Positions 12,691 through 24,300 of a stretch of 64,000 nucleotides of DNA are shown here, piece after piece. Each line of letters begins with the position of its first letter. Positions within the stretch are counted from its first letter, which is position 1. Source of the stretch: Girardinichthys multiradiatus (Eukaryota; Chordata; Actinopteri; Cyprinodontiformes; Goodeidae); NCBI RefSeq assembly GCF_021462225.1, contig NC_061805.1, positions 27,793,958 to 27,857,957 of the forward strand. The letters run 5' to 3'. Both the position numbers and the translations under genes were made by a program. The notes under the pieces were generated by a model. It made no database searches. It worked only from the letters and a program-made list of their open reading frames with translations, and had not been told where the DNA came from.

Positions 12691-12824
12691 TGAATGATCA
12701 TATTACTAGAGATCCACAATTCAGAGAACAACTCTGATGACCACATTAATCCTTAGAGCAGCCATTCTGGGGGACAAATTCAGACACAAATTTTGGGGTG
12801 GCTCTTTTTTTAAAAACGCTCGTG

Positions 12825-12886
12825 CACATGTGCCACTCAGAACTTCATAGCAGAAGACAGGAAGGTAAACCGGAGCGAGTTGGAAC
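12825..12886 (+). repeat. Putative right LTR remnant of the BEL/Pao element
   Basis: It is the partner of 6780-6840, just after the integrase remnant. Its extent beyond about 12886 is unclear. Confidence 0.55.
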
Positions 12887-15354
12887 TTGTGTACATCGTG
12901 TGTGTAATTGACCAAAGAGTAAGTAATTCTAAACGATCAGAGCTAAATGTTTACACTTTAGGTTAATGTTTGTTAATTCTGTACAAACTGTGGTTGGAAA
13001 CGTTATTATATTTTGGAGCTCCTTGGTTTATTTTCTACTTCGTAATCTGCAAGTAATGCTGGCTTATTCTTTCTAGCAGATGTGAGGTCATTTTAACAAG
13101 TTGATGAGTTGATGAGTGTGGTGTGTTTGTTGTATGTAAAAAGAGATTGCGGAGTTTTATTGAGTTTTTTCTTATGATGCATGTAGAAAATTCCAGAGCG
13201 CCTTGCGTTTATTGAGGCATAATTATACTCGGCCACTGGAATGGCAGCATTGTATTATTTCCAGTCTGAAAATGCTATGTTGAGTCCAGACGCAGATGTG
13301 TATCTGCTTGAAGATTGGTTTTACCTATATTTGGCCATTTGATGCAACTTTGTATTTTGATATTAAGAATTATATTACTTCTTTATTTTTCATTTCACAC
13401 CCACAAATAGATAATCGTTCGTTGCCTATACAGTGTACAATTTATCACCTTAGCCACAACTAATTAACAATGGTCATAATGCAAAAATGAACAGTTGTTC
13501 TGATGTTTGGGTCTTGCCATTAGATACTAAAAACCATCAATGGCAAGTGCAATACCCCATGAGATTAACCTGTTGTGTTTGAAAATTGAGATTAAGGGTG
13601 TAATATATATATTTTATTTCACACTTCCAAAAAATTGTATTGCCATTTTGATTATCCTCTTTTGATTTTTGGAGCTCTTTTTACATCCAATTATTAAGAT
13701 GCATAAAATCTCCCCTTAGATGCAGAATCCTGAAATAAAATTGTGTTTACATTAGGAAAGAAAGTAATTATTTACTTTCAGTTGCAATACGGAAAAGTAA
13801 ATATATTGCTGACAAACAACACATTTCTTTTAGCAAATTAATTAGAAGAAACATTTGGACAATTTAATGAAATTTAAACAGAATCCGAAGTGTCTTAAGT
13901 GTAACCTTAGCACACAAAGCCTTCTGCAAGCTGTAGTCCTAAAATTAAATATTTAGACAATGATGGTACAGTGACATGATTTTACAAATTATGTTGAAAG
14001 AAATTTGCAGTAAACGAGTTATTGATGCTTGACATAACAAGTATTAGGCTCAATGATTAGCAATGTCAGTGCAGCACACAATTGCCATTATTCTGTAATT
14101 TTTTATAAACATTAATGATATATGTCTTACAAAGAAAAACTAAAAAAGGGAAGTAATATTTTTGTATTAGATTGGTATTAATGAAAATGTAACAGTTGTG
14201 AAAACAAATGAAACTTAAATTCATTGTTGCTTGTAAATGGTAATCAAACAATAATGCAGTACTTATTGAATTAGAAATGAATTAGGGATGTATTTAGAAG
14301 GAATAAAACAACATATGTGACCATTTCTGTATAGATTTAGTTTTTAAAACGTGTTTATTCCCTATTAAAAAAGTAAAGTCTATTTCAGTCTGTTCCATTA
14401 GTAAGCCTAAACCAACACAGAACTGATCTAAACATTAAACTGGCAGTAGTATGACCCGTATAGACGGTATTAAGAGTCAATAAAAATATTGTACGTTTTT
14501 TTAATAACATTACAGAAATTTTTTATTTTTGGGAGGATATAATTCTACCCCACATTTTCACCTATGTGTTACAAGCTACTTGCATTTCATACCGTTAAAA
14601 AAATCATTCCATACCAATGTGTCATTGCAGATTAGTTTCTCTTGTTAAGTATTCTGATGAGTTATAGAAATAGAGAGACTTCCACACCTAATTTATTCGA
14701 ATTGTAAATCATTGTCTGAAGACTACACATTAGTCCCTTTTTATATTGAATGTGATTCTGATCTCGATTTAGGCCAGCCATCCATTTTAAAATATGACAG
14801 ATTATGACCCCTGGTCAAACCATAAAAACAATGAGCAAACTCTTCATACTATATATCATGCAGTCATATTGGTGTCCAATAACCTATGTTTCTTGCAGTT
14901 AAGTATGATGATGAGAAATTACTTTGAATCAGTGGTTTTGAAAGCAGGTACAAAACATCCAAAAAGTGGGTACAAAGTGATGCATGGTACCAGATGGCCC
15001 CTTTTTGTATCCAATATAATTGGGTGCCAAAGGACCAAAACTGCAAAGATTTGAAATGACAAAGGGGCAAAATGACTAGCTCCTGCTATGAAATCATTTA
15101 CCCTAATCATCCAGATTTAAGAAAACACAGCATACCCATTTCCACTTAATTATTCCCCTTACTCACTCAGCCTAAATAAACCCAGACTAATTTCTAATAC
15201 ACGTGGCCTTGGTGTTACCAGCTTAGCTACTCTGCAGAGCTTAAAGCACAGCCTTATAATAAGGTTCAGATGAGTTGGTGTTTTATATCCATTGGTTTAT
15301 ATTTGCAAAAATGTGTTCTTTCCCTTGTGGAATGCTATGCATTTATATTATTTA
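12887..15354. other. AT-rich intronic DNA, nothing recognised
   Basis: About 2.5 kb of very AT-rich sequence with many stop codons and no family signature that I can name. It may hold more of the right LTR at its start. Confidence 0.4.
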
Positions 15355-16125
15355 GAATCAGATCAGAATCAGAATCAGGTTTTTTGCAAAGTTTGTATAC
15401 ACAAACAAGGAATTTGACTTTGGTATACTTTGCTTTCAGTAAAGATTTTCTTTTATTCTATATAAATGGAAAAACAAATTTTTAAATATCTTATAATGTA
15501 CATATGTATACACCAGTGACTTTACATAGAAGATAATATGTGATCAGTGCAAGTATTCATGGTGTTGTTCTGGAACTCAGACTGTCAAGTTTTCATCAGA
15601 GAAACAGCCCGGGGGAAGAAACTGTCTCTGTGGCAGCTGGTTTTAGTAAACAGTACTCTGTAGCGCTGACCTGTAGGTAAAAGTATAAACAGTTTATATG
15701 CAAGATGTGTGGGGTCTGCAGAAATTTTTAGCTGCCATTGTCCTGACCCTACACCTATATAAGTCCTGGATAGAGTGAAAGACAGCCTTGATGATTTTTT
15801 TCTGCAGACCTGATTGTTTGCTGCAGTCTGGACCTGTCCTGTCTTGTGTATGAGCCAAACCAGACTGAGATGGATGAAGACAGGACAGACTGAATTATAG
15901 CAGTGTAGAAGATGACGAGCAGCTCCTGTGGAAGGTTGTACTTCTTGAGTTGCCACAGGATGCACAGCCTCTGCTAGGCCTTATTCCGAACATTGTCTAT
16001 GTGTAAGGACCATCTCAGGTCTTTCAGGTCTAGGAACCCGAAGTGGTCCTTAGCAGATAAATACAATTTCAAAGAAATTTTCACTTTCTTTGCACTGACC
16101 TTGAATCTGTAAAGTCCGGGTCTTA
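15355..16125 (-). mobile_element. Non-LTR retrotransposon 3' end (Rex/L2-like), antisense
   Basis: On the minus strand, broken frames give the post-RT C-terminal part of a LINE ORF2: SLHIDNVRNKAQQRL, LVIFYTAIIQSVLSSSISVWF, and LFILLPTGQRYRVLFTKTSC, then DSFFPRAVSLM (about 15595-15700). The 3' tail (read on the minus strand) ends in an ATTCTGATTCTGATC-type repeat at 15355-15378. The RT core is absent (5' truncation near 16125), and at least two frameshifts are present. The clade is not certain. Confidence 0.7.
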
Positions 16126-16805
16126 ATATTGTGTTATTTAAGCTTTAACTAAAAAGATGTTTACATTTGTTTTAATGTTTGCCTTTTTGGTGCTGCAATA
16201 AATCAGAGAATGCAGAAGAAGGAGAGCTTGGAAGTAAGATATAAGTACCTTAATCATCCAATCGTTCCTCTATGCTTTAAGTTCACTCATGACCCACCCT
16301 TTGCAGGTACTTCTTTTGTATCCCTCTTAGCTCTGCCCCTTCAAGCTAGTGTCTTTTGCTGCCAGCAATGACAGAAACAGACATTAGGAGGTGTTAAACA
16401 CTTTGCTAATTGCTTTCATGGAATTGTAATGTGCTGTTTGCTTTGCTTGACACACTTGGCAACATGTCATGAAGCTGCCTACATGTGACCATCTGGTTTG
16501 CAGCACCCAGGAAGAAAATATGAAAACATTTTGCATTTTGAAAGTGCTGTCATCTTTGTGCTTATACTGAAATACATAACAGTAGAGTTCCTGCTTACTT
16601 TAAGAATTAAAGCCTTTTCTGCCTAGGATTCTTTATTTATGTTTACCTGTCCTTAGAGAGTTGCAAGTTGACTATAACCTTTTTGCAAATGTAAATCTCA
16701 GTATTGTTGAAACATCCAATAATAAATAGGTGTTAAAACATATGTAGACATAGATTTGGTGTTAATACATTCTGTTGTGTATTGAGGTTTGACCACATGT
16801 ATATA
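16126..16805. other. Intronic DNA, nothing recognised
   Basis: No coding or repeat signature seen. Confidence 0.4.
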
Positions 16806-17040
16806 TACTGCTCAAAATTAAAGGAACACTTAGCATATATAAATAAATATGTTCTATATAGCACTGTTCAAACAACACAGCCAACCTGAGTATTGTTGCT
16901 GACTATGTCCATTCTTTTATAACTAGTCTTCTAACAGCTACCTCCAGCAAGATATTGAACCATGTGACGAAACACAAAGCATCTCAAACTTGTTTCTTCA
17001 AGACAAATAGGGGTCAAACCCGAAACTAGCATACTTAATA
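16806..17040 (+). mobile_element. Decayed Tc1-C fragment
   Basis: It starts at a TA with CTGCTCAAAATTAAAGGAACACT, a terminus known from fish Tc1-like elements. It then jumps into a decayed transposase core (GACTATGTCCATTCTTTTAT... through a block aligned with the FQQDNAPCHKA motif near 16950, followed by ASQTCFF). It is internally deleted, lacks a right end and is non-coding. This is a third Tc1 lineage, different from Tc1-A and Tc1-B. Confidence 0.65.
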
Positions 17041-17267
17041 AAGTGATGAGTAAGGGTAAATGTACCAGTTCAGCTATGGCAGATTAACTTCAAGCCTCTA
17101 GTCCTCGTCGGTGCTTTCACTCATGACCTTTATGCATGATAAAGGTGAATCAAACCATACATAGTTTGAAGCTTGTAAAGAGGTTTTAACAAGTATGTTT
17201 ATATATTACACAATGCAGGAATTTCTATTGGAAGTGGTTTTACAACGTTAACAGTAACATACATATC

Positions 17268-17350
17268 AGAATCAGAATGAGCTTTATTGCCAAGTTTGTA
17301 CAGACAAACAAGGAATTTGACTCGAGTACACTTTGCTCTCAATAATGATC
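17268..17350 (-). repeat. Short LINE tail related to 15355-15440
   Basis: The sequence AATCAGAATGAGCTTTATTGCCAAGTTTGTACAGAC... (shown in part) closely matches 15365-15435, including CAAACAAGGAATTTGACT and the TACTTTGCT or ACTTTGCTCTCA ending. It is read as a second, heavily truncated 3' end of the same LINE family in the same orientation. Confidence 0.65.
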
Positions 17351-18559
17351 TCAAATATGAATAAAGACATCAAATAAATAAGATAAAAACTATAAAAGAA
17401 AAAATCACTGGGTTTCAAAATATTGACTGTGCAATTTTTATATACATCTGTGTATTCATTTCATGTTTTTCTTCAGTATGTAGTACACATACACATTAGT
17501 TGGAGAGTGTGGCTGTGTGTGCACATTGTTGAACGAACTTATCACCATCATGCCCTCTTTGTTTTATGGTGCAATGAAAAGTCGCCTGAACATTATTTGG
17601 TGTAGAGGAAATAATTCATTGGAGTGATGGACATTGCCTGTAAATGAAGCTGGCAGTCACACACACATGCAGAAAGGCACAAAAATACACACAACCTCCC
17701 ACACACTCAACCACGTGCCTATATTCACAGATAATGGTCAGGAGGTGTGCTAACAAATGTGCTCTTAAGAGATGCCACTTCATAAAATATCCACACTGCT
17801 TCATCTATCTCCATGCTCACATATATCTATGCATGAGAAACCAAGACACATTAAGTATACTGTACACAGGAAAATGCATTTAATGCATAATTAGACCACC
17901 TCTTGCCCCAAAGAGACAAAGTCCAGATTGCTGGAGGACAAAAACAGCATTTGTATTGTCATGAAAAACAGTAAGCACAGCCTGAAAACATAAAAAAACA
18001 GAAGAAAGTGGGAGCAGCTGATTCCCTGAAATGTTCCTGATATGTTCACAAAAACCCTAGTTTAGTACATGTGTCTGCTGCCCATGCAACACAGGTGCAC
18101 TTGTATACAATGTACCCTTAATATCAGCATATACACATTGGTGCTCAGTTCATGAAAAGAGGATTCATTCCTTTAAACGTTATAGCTACAATGCTTGCAA
18201 AGACGGAAACTGTACTGCATACCATGCATTTTTTTAAAAGACGACTGGGTGCATACAAACTGCTCTGTTGTACGGCTACTTTTTGCCCTATTTGGTCAGA
18301 GATCGATGTATGAAACATTTAGAATTATAAACAATAAAGAATAAACATCATTATACATGCATTGCATGTTCCGTATGTAACCTCGCAAACTATATAATAA
18401 GCTGCCTTAATGTTGTGTTAAGTGCAACTTCTTATGTAAAAATCATGAAAGCTATTTAGATAAGTCATGAAGAAAGTGCTCTGTGAAGAGTAAAGCTATA
18501 ATACACTGTTTGACCACTTTGTCTCTACTGGGCATACAGTGGACTCTTTGCCCTTTCTT
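17351..18559. other. Intronic DNA, nothing recognised
   Basis: AT-rich with scattered CA-rich stretches (17655-17710). No domains. Confidence 0.4.
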
Positions 18560-18945
18560 CCCTGCTTAGATCAGGCTCAGTCAGATTGGGTGCAGTGTGT
18601 CAGTGAACATCCATTTTCAAGTGTTGCTAAACATTCTCAGTTGGATGAGGCCTGTATTTGGACTCCAAAATTCTGAATATCAATATTACAAAGCTTTGAT
18701 CTAAAACATTCCAATATAGCTTTGACTGTATGTTTGTGTTCACTTTCTTGGTGGGAGGCCACCCCTGTTCCCTAAATGACTTGTAGCAAACTGCAAACAT
18801 GACTTCCTAGGGTTTTCTTCTCATCACTCTTCCAGAAAAGCCAGATTTCTGGGGTTTATGACTAATGGTCATCTTATCAATAGATAATCCCACCTGGGCA
18901 GTAGATCTCTGTTTTTACTCCAGAATTGCCATGGGCCTCTAAGGT
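18560..18945 (-). mobile_element. Decayed Tc1-D fragment, antisense
   Basis: Segments such as GCTTTGATCTAAAACATTCC (18693-18712), TCTTCCAGAAAAGCCAGATTTCTGG (18829 on) and GAATTGCCATGGGCCTCT (18923-18940) fit the reverse strand of a widespread fish Tc1 transposase, covering the middle of the DNA-binding domain and the start of the core. Stops are everywhere. It is related to the plus-strand remnant at 20420-21337. Confidence 0.55.
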
Positions 18946-20419
18946 TATGTCTCCTTATGATGTCTACTGATGGTCATGTCTTTAAAGTTAATGCATACAG
19001 TCCATGTAATGTTCAAAACTTGGAGCTCTGTTTTGTAATTTAACCCTGTCCCTAAATAGCCTGCAATGCAAACACTCTGGGTGTGAGTTGAAAAGGACCT
19101 TCCAAGACCATACCATCTGGTTTGCCCCAACTGCATCACTGGGTGATGCGGTGAGATTGAAACACCTTGGGCAGGCCTGGTATGTCTCTTGTTGCCTGCT
19201 CTGCACTCAACCTCTGACAAGCAACAAAACTTATCTTCACACCTACCTGTCAGTCCATCTCAACTTCAAACACCCAAACGCATACCCTGTTTCTCCCTGT
19301 CTACACAACCTGGTTAAAGGTTCTGCCTCAATGCCTTGGTACCAATGTCAGCATGGCATTCTGTCTTCAGAAGAGGACACAGTCTCAAATGCTTCTAAAA
19401 TGCATGGAAATGTGATATAATTTACTCCTCCGTGAATTCCACATCCTCATAAAACCCTTGTCTTCAAGCACAGCGGAATATGAGATGCTAAATCTTCCAC
19501 ATCACAGACATCATGGGCAAGCACATCTCTCTGCATTGGGATATATAACTCAAAAGATATGAAGCAATGAATACACGCTTTGAAGCCCCATCCTTCTGAC
19601 CAGGTGCATTTCAACATATCACACACACAAAATATGGGTAGGCATGTAAACAAGACAAAAAAATGTAAAAGCGGAAGTTCTAGTGACAGCTGCCAAAATA
19701 TAGTCATACATAATACCAAATGGGGACAAATTTTCACACTTGCACAGATAGTCAAACACAAACAAGTAATAATCTTTCCCCAAATAAAGACTAATGTGAC
19801 ACTGAAGTAAATAAACTGGGAGTTACACTTAACTTACAAGTCTGGTTTTTCACTAATTTACATCTAAATAATGCACATTTACAAAGGAATGTGCTTTTAA
19901 TAAAAAAATCCAAATTTCCCTGTTTTAAGAGCTGTTTTAGTATTTTATTCCCCAAAATATCACCAAAGAATCAAATCATACATGCCGAACCTTTGACAGT
20001 TAAAGCTGTAAAAAATGGATTTAATTGGACCTTGAACTCATGACACCCGCAGGTCAGATTTTAGGACATGTGAAAGTTTTTAGTAATCAGGCACTTAGAA
20101 GGGTTTAGAGCATTATGCATCAACAAATGACAAATGTGTCCTAGAGCAAGAAATCAACTCAAAACAAAGAACCACTGTCGTGAAGAACTATTTTAAGTGA
20201 CAAGAGTAACATGAACACAACACAGCCTGAATCGCAGCATAAATGAGTCAGCCTAGATTTACATAAGCCATTCTGAAAGCTGAAAACCTCTGCCATACCA
20301 TAGCAAGTTAGGAAACTTGTTACATTTGTCATCTTGTAAACACACTTTATTACATTTTGCATAATAGACAAAGTATTGCACATTTGTTAAGTGGATTGAA
20401 AACTATAAATGGCTTTTTA
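18946..20419. other. Intronic DNA, nothing recognised
   Basis: Frames of about 100 codons exist on both strands (for example 19088-19420 plus, 19447-19761 minus) but show no domain or codon pattern that I trust. Confidence 0.4.
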
Positions 20420-21337
20420 AACATTTTATAAATAAAAATAACAAAGGTTTGTATTTGTTCCCCTTTATTCTGATATCCCTTAATAAAAATTCAATACAAC
20501 CAATTGCCTCCAGAAGTCCCCTCATTAGTGAAAGTTAACCTGTGTGTAATCTAATCTCAATACAAAAACAGCTGTTCTGTGAAGACCTGAAAGGGTTAAT
20601 ATTGTTAGTAGGTGAATTGTATTATGAACAGCATCATGAAGACCAAGGAACACATTGAACACATCAAATATACAGTTGTAGAGAGGTTGAAAGTAGGGTT
20701 AGGTTATAAAACAGTACACTGAACTTTGAACATCTCCTGGACAACTATTCACTCCATCATCCAAAAAATAGAAGGAATATACAGAGATGCAAAGCTTAGG
20801 GAAAAGTATGTTGACAAAACCAGAAGTCGTGCACTCCACAAATATGACTTTTTGGTAAGAGTTGCATCTTTCATCAGGATGATCCTAAACATGCAGCCAG
20901 GACCACGATGGAATGGATTAGAGCAAAGCATCTTTGTGTGTTAGTCAAAGTCCAGACCTAAATCCAATTGACAATCTGCTGAAAAAACTGATATTCATAA
21001 AAGCTTTCCATCAACTCTGAGCTTGAATTATTTAGCAAAAAAGAATGAGTAAAATTGTCTGCCTCTATATGTGCAAGGCTGATAGAGACATACCCCAAAA
21101 GACTTACAGCTGAAATTGTAGCAATAGGTGACTTTACAAAGTAAAGACACCTATAGTGTCCTGAATACAAACAGACTATACAAAAATTTTATTTTTTCTT
21201 CATTTTCCTGCTACTTCATAATCGTTTGCTGCTTTGTGTTGGCCTTTCACATAAAATTCCAGGAAAAAAAAAACATTTGAATTTGTGGATGTAATATGAC
21301 AAAATGTAGATGTATATTTTTTGACTAGGCATTGTAA
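20420..21337 (+). mobile_element. Decayed, internally deleted Tc1-D element
   Basis: The leader (CAACCAATTGCCTCCAGAAG near 20498) is followed by an initiation region (AGCATCATGAAGACCAAGGAACACA near 20630), a helix-turn-helix part (GTTAGGTTATAAAACAG, then ATTCACTCCATCATCC), a jump to GTCGTGCACTCCACAAATATG, and a second jump to the catalytic block (CATCAGGATGATCCTAAACATG near 20874), ending with CCAGACCTAAATCCAATTGAC (near 20953). The right tail ends ACTAGGCATTGTAA near 21335. At least two internal deletions and many stops leave no product. Confidence 0.7.
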
Positions 21338-24300
21338 GGGTCTGGGTACAAAGGTGCACACATTTAAAAACAGTATTATTTAACAGCAATCACACTGCAG
21401 TAAAATACCTAATATCCAATATACCTAATGAAGAACAATGAGCAAGCCACTAAACAACTCATGACTTTAACTAGGATGAGCCAGGAACAGTGACAAAGCA
21501 TCTGCAGCTCATCTGGAATGCTTGATGAGCCAGTGGATGAATTGCTAATAACCAGTGAGACTCCACACTGGGAACCCAGTTTGGCTGCTTGAATCCCAGA
21601 ACACACAACTACCCTTCCTGTCTGTACGTCCCTAAAAACACACACATGAAATAAATCCATACGAACTGTCCTCGTAAAGCAAAGAGCCATTGGCATGCCG
21701 CACACGGCACAGTAAGAGCCAAGAGGCAAGCAGACCCCCCTCCTCTTCCCTCTGCATGCTGATCATTAGAGAGACAAAGTGGAAAAAGCGACAGAGGATG
21801 AGGGGAAGAGGAAGGGAGACGGGCGAGGCAGTAGTGCCATCTCCCCAGTGGCTCAATCACATTTAATGCCTGGACAGAGCAAGATGGAACTATCTGCTGG
21901 TCACTGCTGTTAATATCACCAAAATAATGAAAAGTCTCCTGCAGAATGACAGCTTTGACGTTTTAGAGAGCTAAAAATGCGATGATGGTGTAAAGCCAGT
22001 ATTTGTCAAAGTGTTTTACTTTCTGCCATCCATCTTTTCTCTTGATATACACCTCAATTTGACTCTTTCCATCTCTTACCCTCATTCCATCTTTAACAGC
22101 AACAAACGGATTAAAAAGGGATTACTTCTGACATGTCAATGTGACGAACATGCTGAGTATAGTGGGGTTTTTTTTTCTCGTGCACTCCTAAGTCAATATG
22201 ATAAACATACAAAGAGAGAAAGAGGTCAGTGTTGTATATGTTATAGAGAAGATGGAGTGTGAGATAACAAAAAAAACTTAAGGGATAGAAATGATATATC
22301 CACAAGAGGAAAATGCTGTCTTCTACATCTTGGAAACAAGAACGTACATAGTTTTGTGAAAATTACTGTAGTTTCTGCTACATAGTGTTTGTGTCCCATG
22401 TACTCAGTGTGGTTTATCTGCCATTTTCAAGCTCTCCTGTGAAAGTAACGATAAGCTGGAACGCTACAGGGACATCTCGTGTGTGAGTGGAGGGGAGACA
22501 AGTATTGTTTTGGGAGTGATAACCTTTTTTTGTGATTCAAAGTACTTGTGGCTAGCTCGGAAATGAACTATTGATTTGAAGAAAAAAAAGGTGGAGGGAA
22601 GAGAAGGAGGGTTAAAAAAGAAAACAAGTCACCGTGACTGAAATCTCAGCAGCTACCCAACCACCCACACCTGTCATTTGCTCTTGAACACAAACAAAAC
22701 CACAAATGCACCCAATGTTTGTTTATAACAGTGAAAGTAACATAATATCACCCCAGTCAAATGTACCGAACCAGTTTTCATTACAGGCTATTTTTATTCA
22801 GCTAGCCAAATTGTTTTGCTAAACTAATTTACAAAATATAGACGAGGCGTATGGGTTTCACATTATTCAATATGAATATTCAACATGAATAAGGGCATTG
22901 TCTGGATTATATTGCCAGTGAGAAGGTTTGCTTCTGCTTGTGCAAATCTCATGTCTGGTGGTTATTTATACCCAGCACAAAATTCACAACTATCCAGCAG
23001 AACAGCAGTGCCATGGATTGAGCGAGTGCTCTCTTAATGCCACATATATGCATCTTTCTTTTTTTAATAAAGCAATCAATCTGTATGTACATGGAACATG
23101 TCCATCGCTTGAAGTTCTCCGAAGTTTAGCCACTTGTCTTCTTACCAGAGCTTAAATGCTGTAATCACAATAGCCCCATTTTAACTTCCTTGCATTCCCT
23201 TGATCTTTTATTTAGCATATTTTAGAATCAATTTAAAATGTTATATTTGTTCCAATGGTGGGATGAGATCAACAATGCGTGGTGGAAAAATTAACACTGC
23301 ACATTAACCTAAATCTGCTATTCTCACTTTAAAACATGGTGGTGAATAAATCACACTGTGGAAATGAATTTCTTCAGCAGGGAGAGGAAAGCTGGACAGA
23401 CTTGATGGGAAGATTGATGATCTAAACACAGGGTAATCCCAGGGAACCTGTCAGAGGCCGCAACACTCTTGATGAACTGGCACCACAGTGTCTAACACGT
23501 TGTTTGAAAACCTCACATGCCACCGAACTTTTACATTGTCAAATAAGCTATTTTTACAGATTACTGGGTCCAGGCTAAAAGACAAAGTGGACAAGGCTGA
23601 GATGTGCCCAGGACCAAGAACAATTTAAAAAACATCTCTTACAACTAGAGGTGCATGAATCAGACTTTTCTCTGCTGATACCAATTTCCAATTTTCTTTA
23701 AGGTCTGACCTTTTGATTCTGATTTTGAGAGATTACTTTTATCCCTAAGGACCATAACATAAAAAAGAAAATGTGCTGCTGTTTCCATAATAAAAGTAGT
23801 TTTTATAGGCATTTTCACATCCTATTTTTCAGTCTCTTAAAACATTTATTTTCAATACCCTTCAACATAGCATGAAATAGTACATTGTTTTTTAATGTTG
23901 TATTTTGTGTTCTTTTTACCTTTCACTTTTGGAGTTTACATTTACATTCTTTTCATTGCTGTTTAAATCTTGGCTTTATGTCTTTTAGGTAATTGTATTA
24001 TTGCATATGACTTTGTTTTAACTTATCTTTTACTTGGACTTCAATCCAAAAGCAAATAAAAGAGCTTAGAATGTTATCCTTAGTTATGCATCAAAGCATA
24101 TGTCCCTAACCTTTTAGGTGATTTTTGTAGAGTGGATAATTGTGCATTCTGTGAAGCGTTGACACGCTGAAGGTGGATGGATTCTGTAGTTTTGATGCAA
24201 TTAGTGAATGGATAAATAATATCCTTTTTGAGTATTTGACCTTCAGATCACCATTCACAGTTGCTCAAAGGACACCTAGCCGACTTTGGCATCGCTACTT

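Larger units (their letters stand above)
6776..12886 (+). mobile_element. Decayed BEL/Pao LTR retrotransposon, split by a Tc1-B insertion
   Basis: Remnants of gag, protease, reverse transcriptase, RNase H and integrase follow in the canonical order on the plus strand, all riddled with stops and frameshifts. A related segment of about 60 bp (CACTCAGAACTT...TAGCAGAAG...GTAAACCGGAGC) occurs near both ends, at 6788-6830 and 12833-12875, and is best read as what is left of the two LTRs. True LTR boundaries could not be fixed. The body is interrupted at 8684-9972 by a Tc1-B element. It lies antisense to grid2. Confidence 0.8.
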
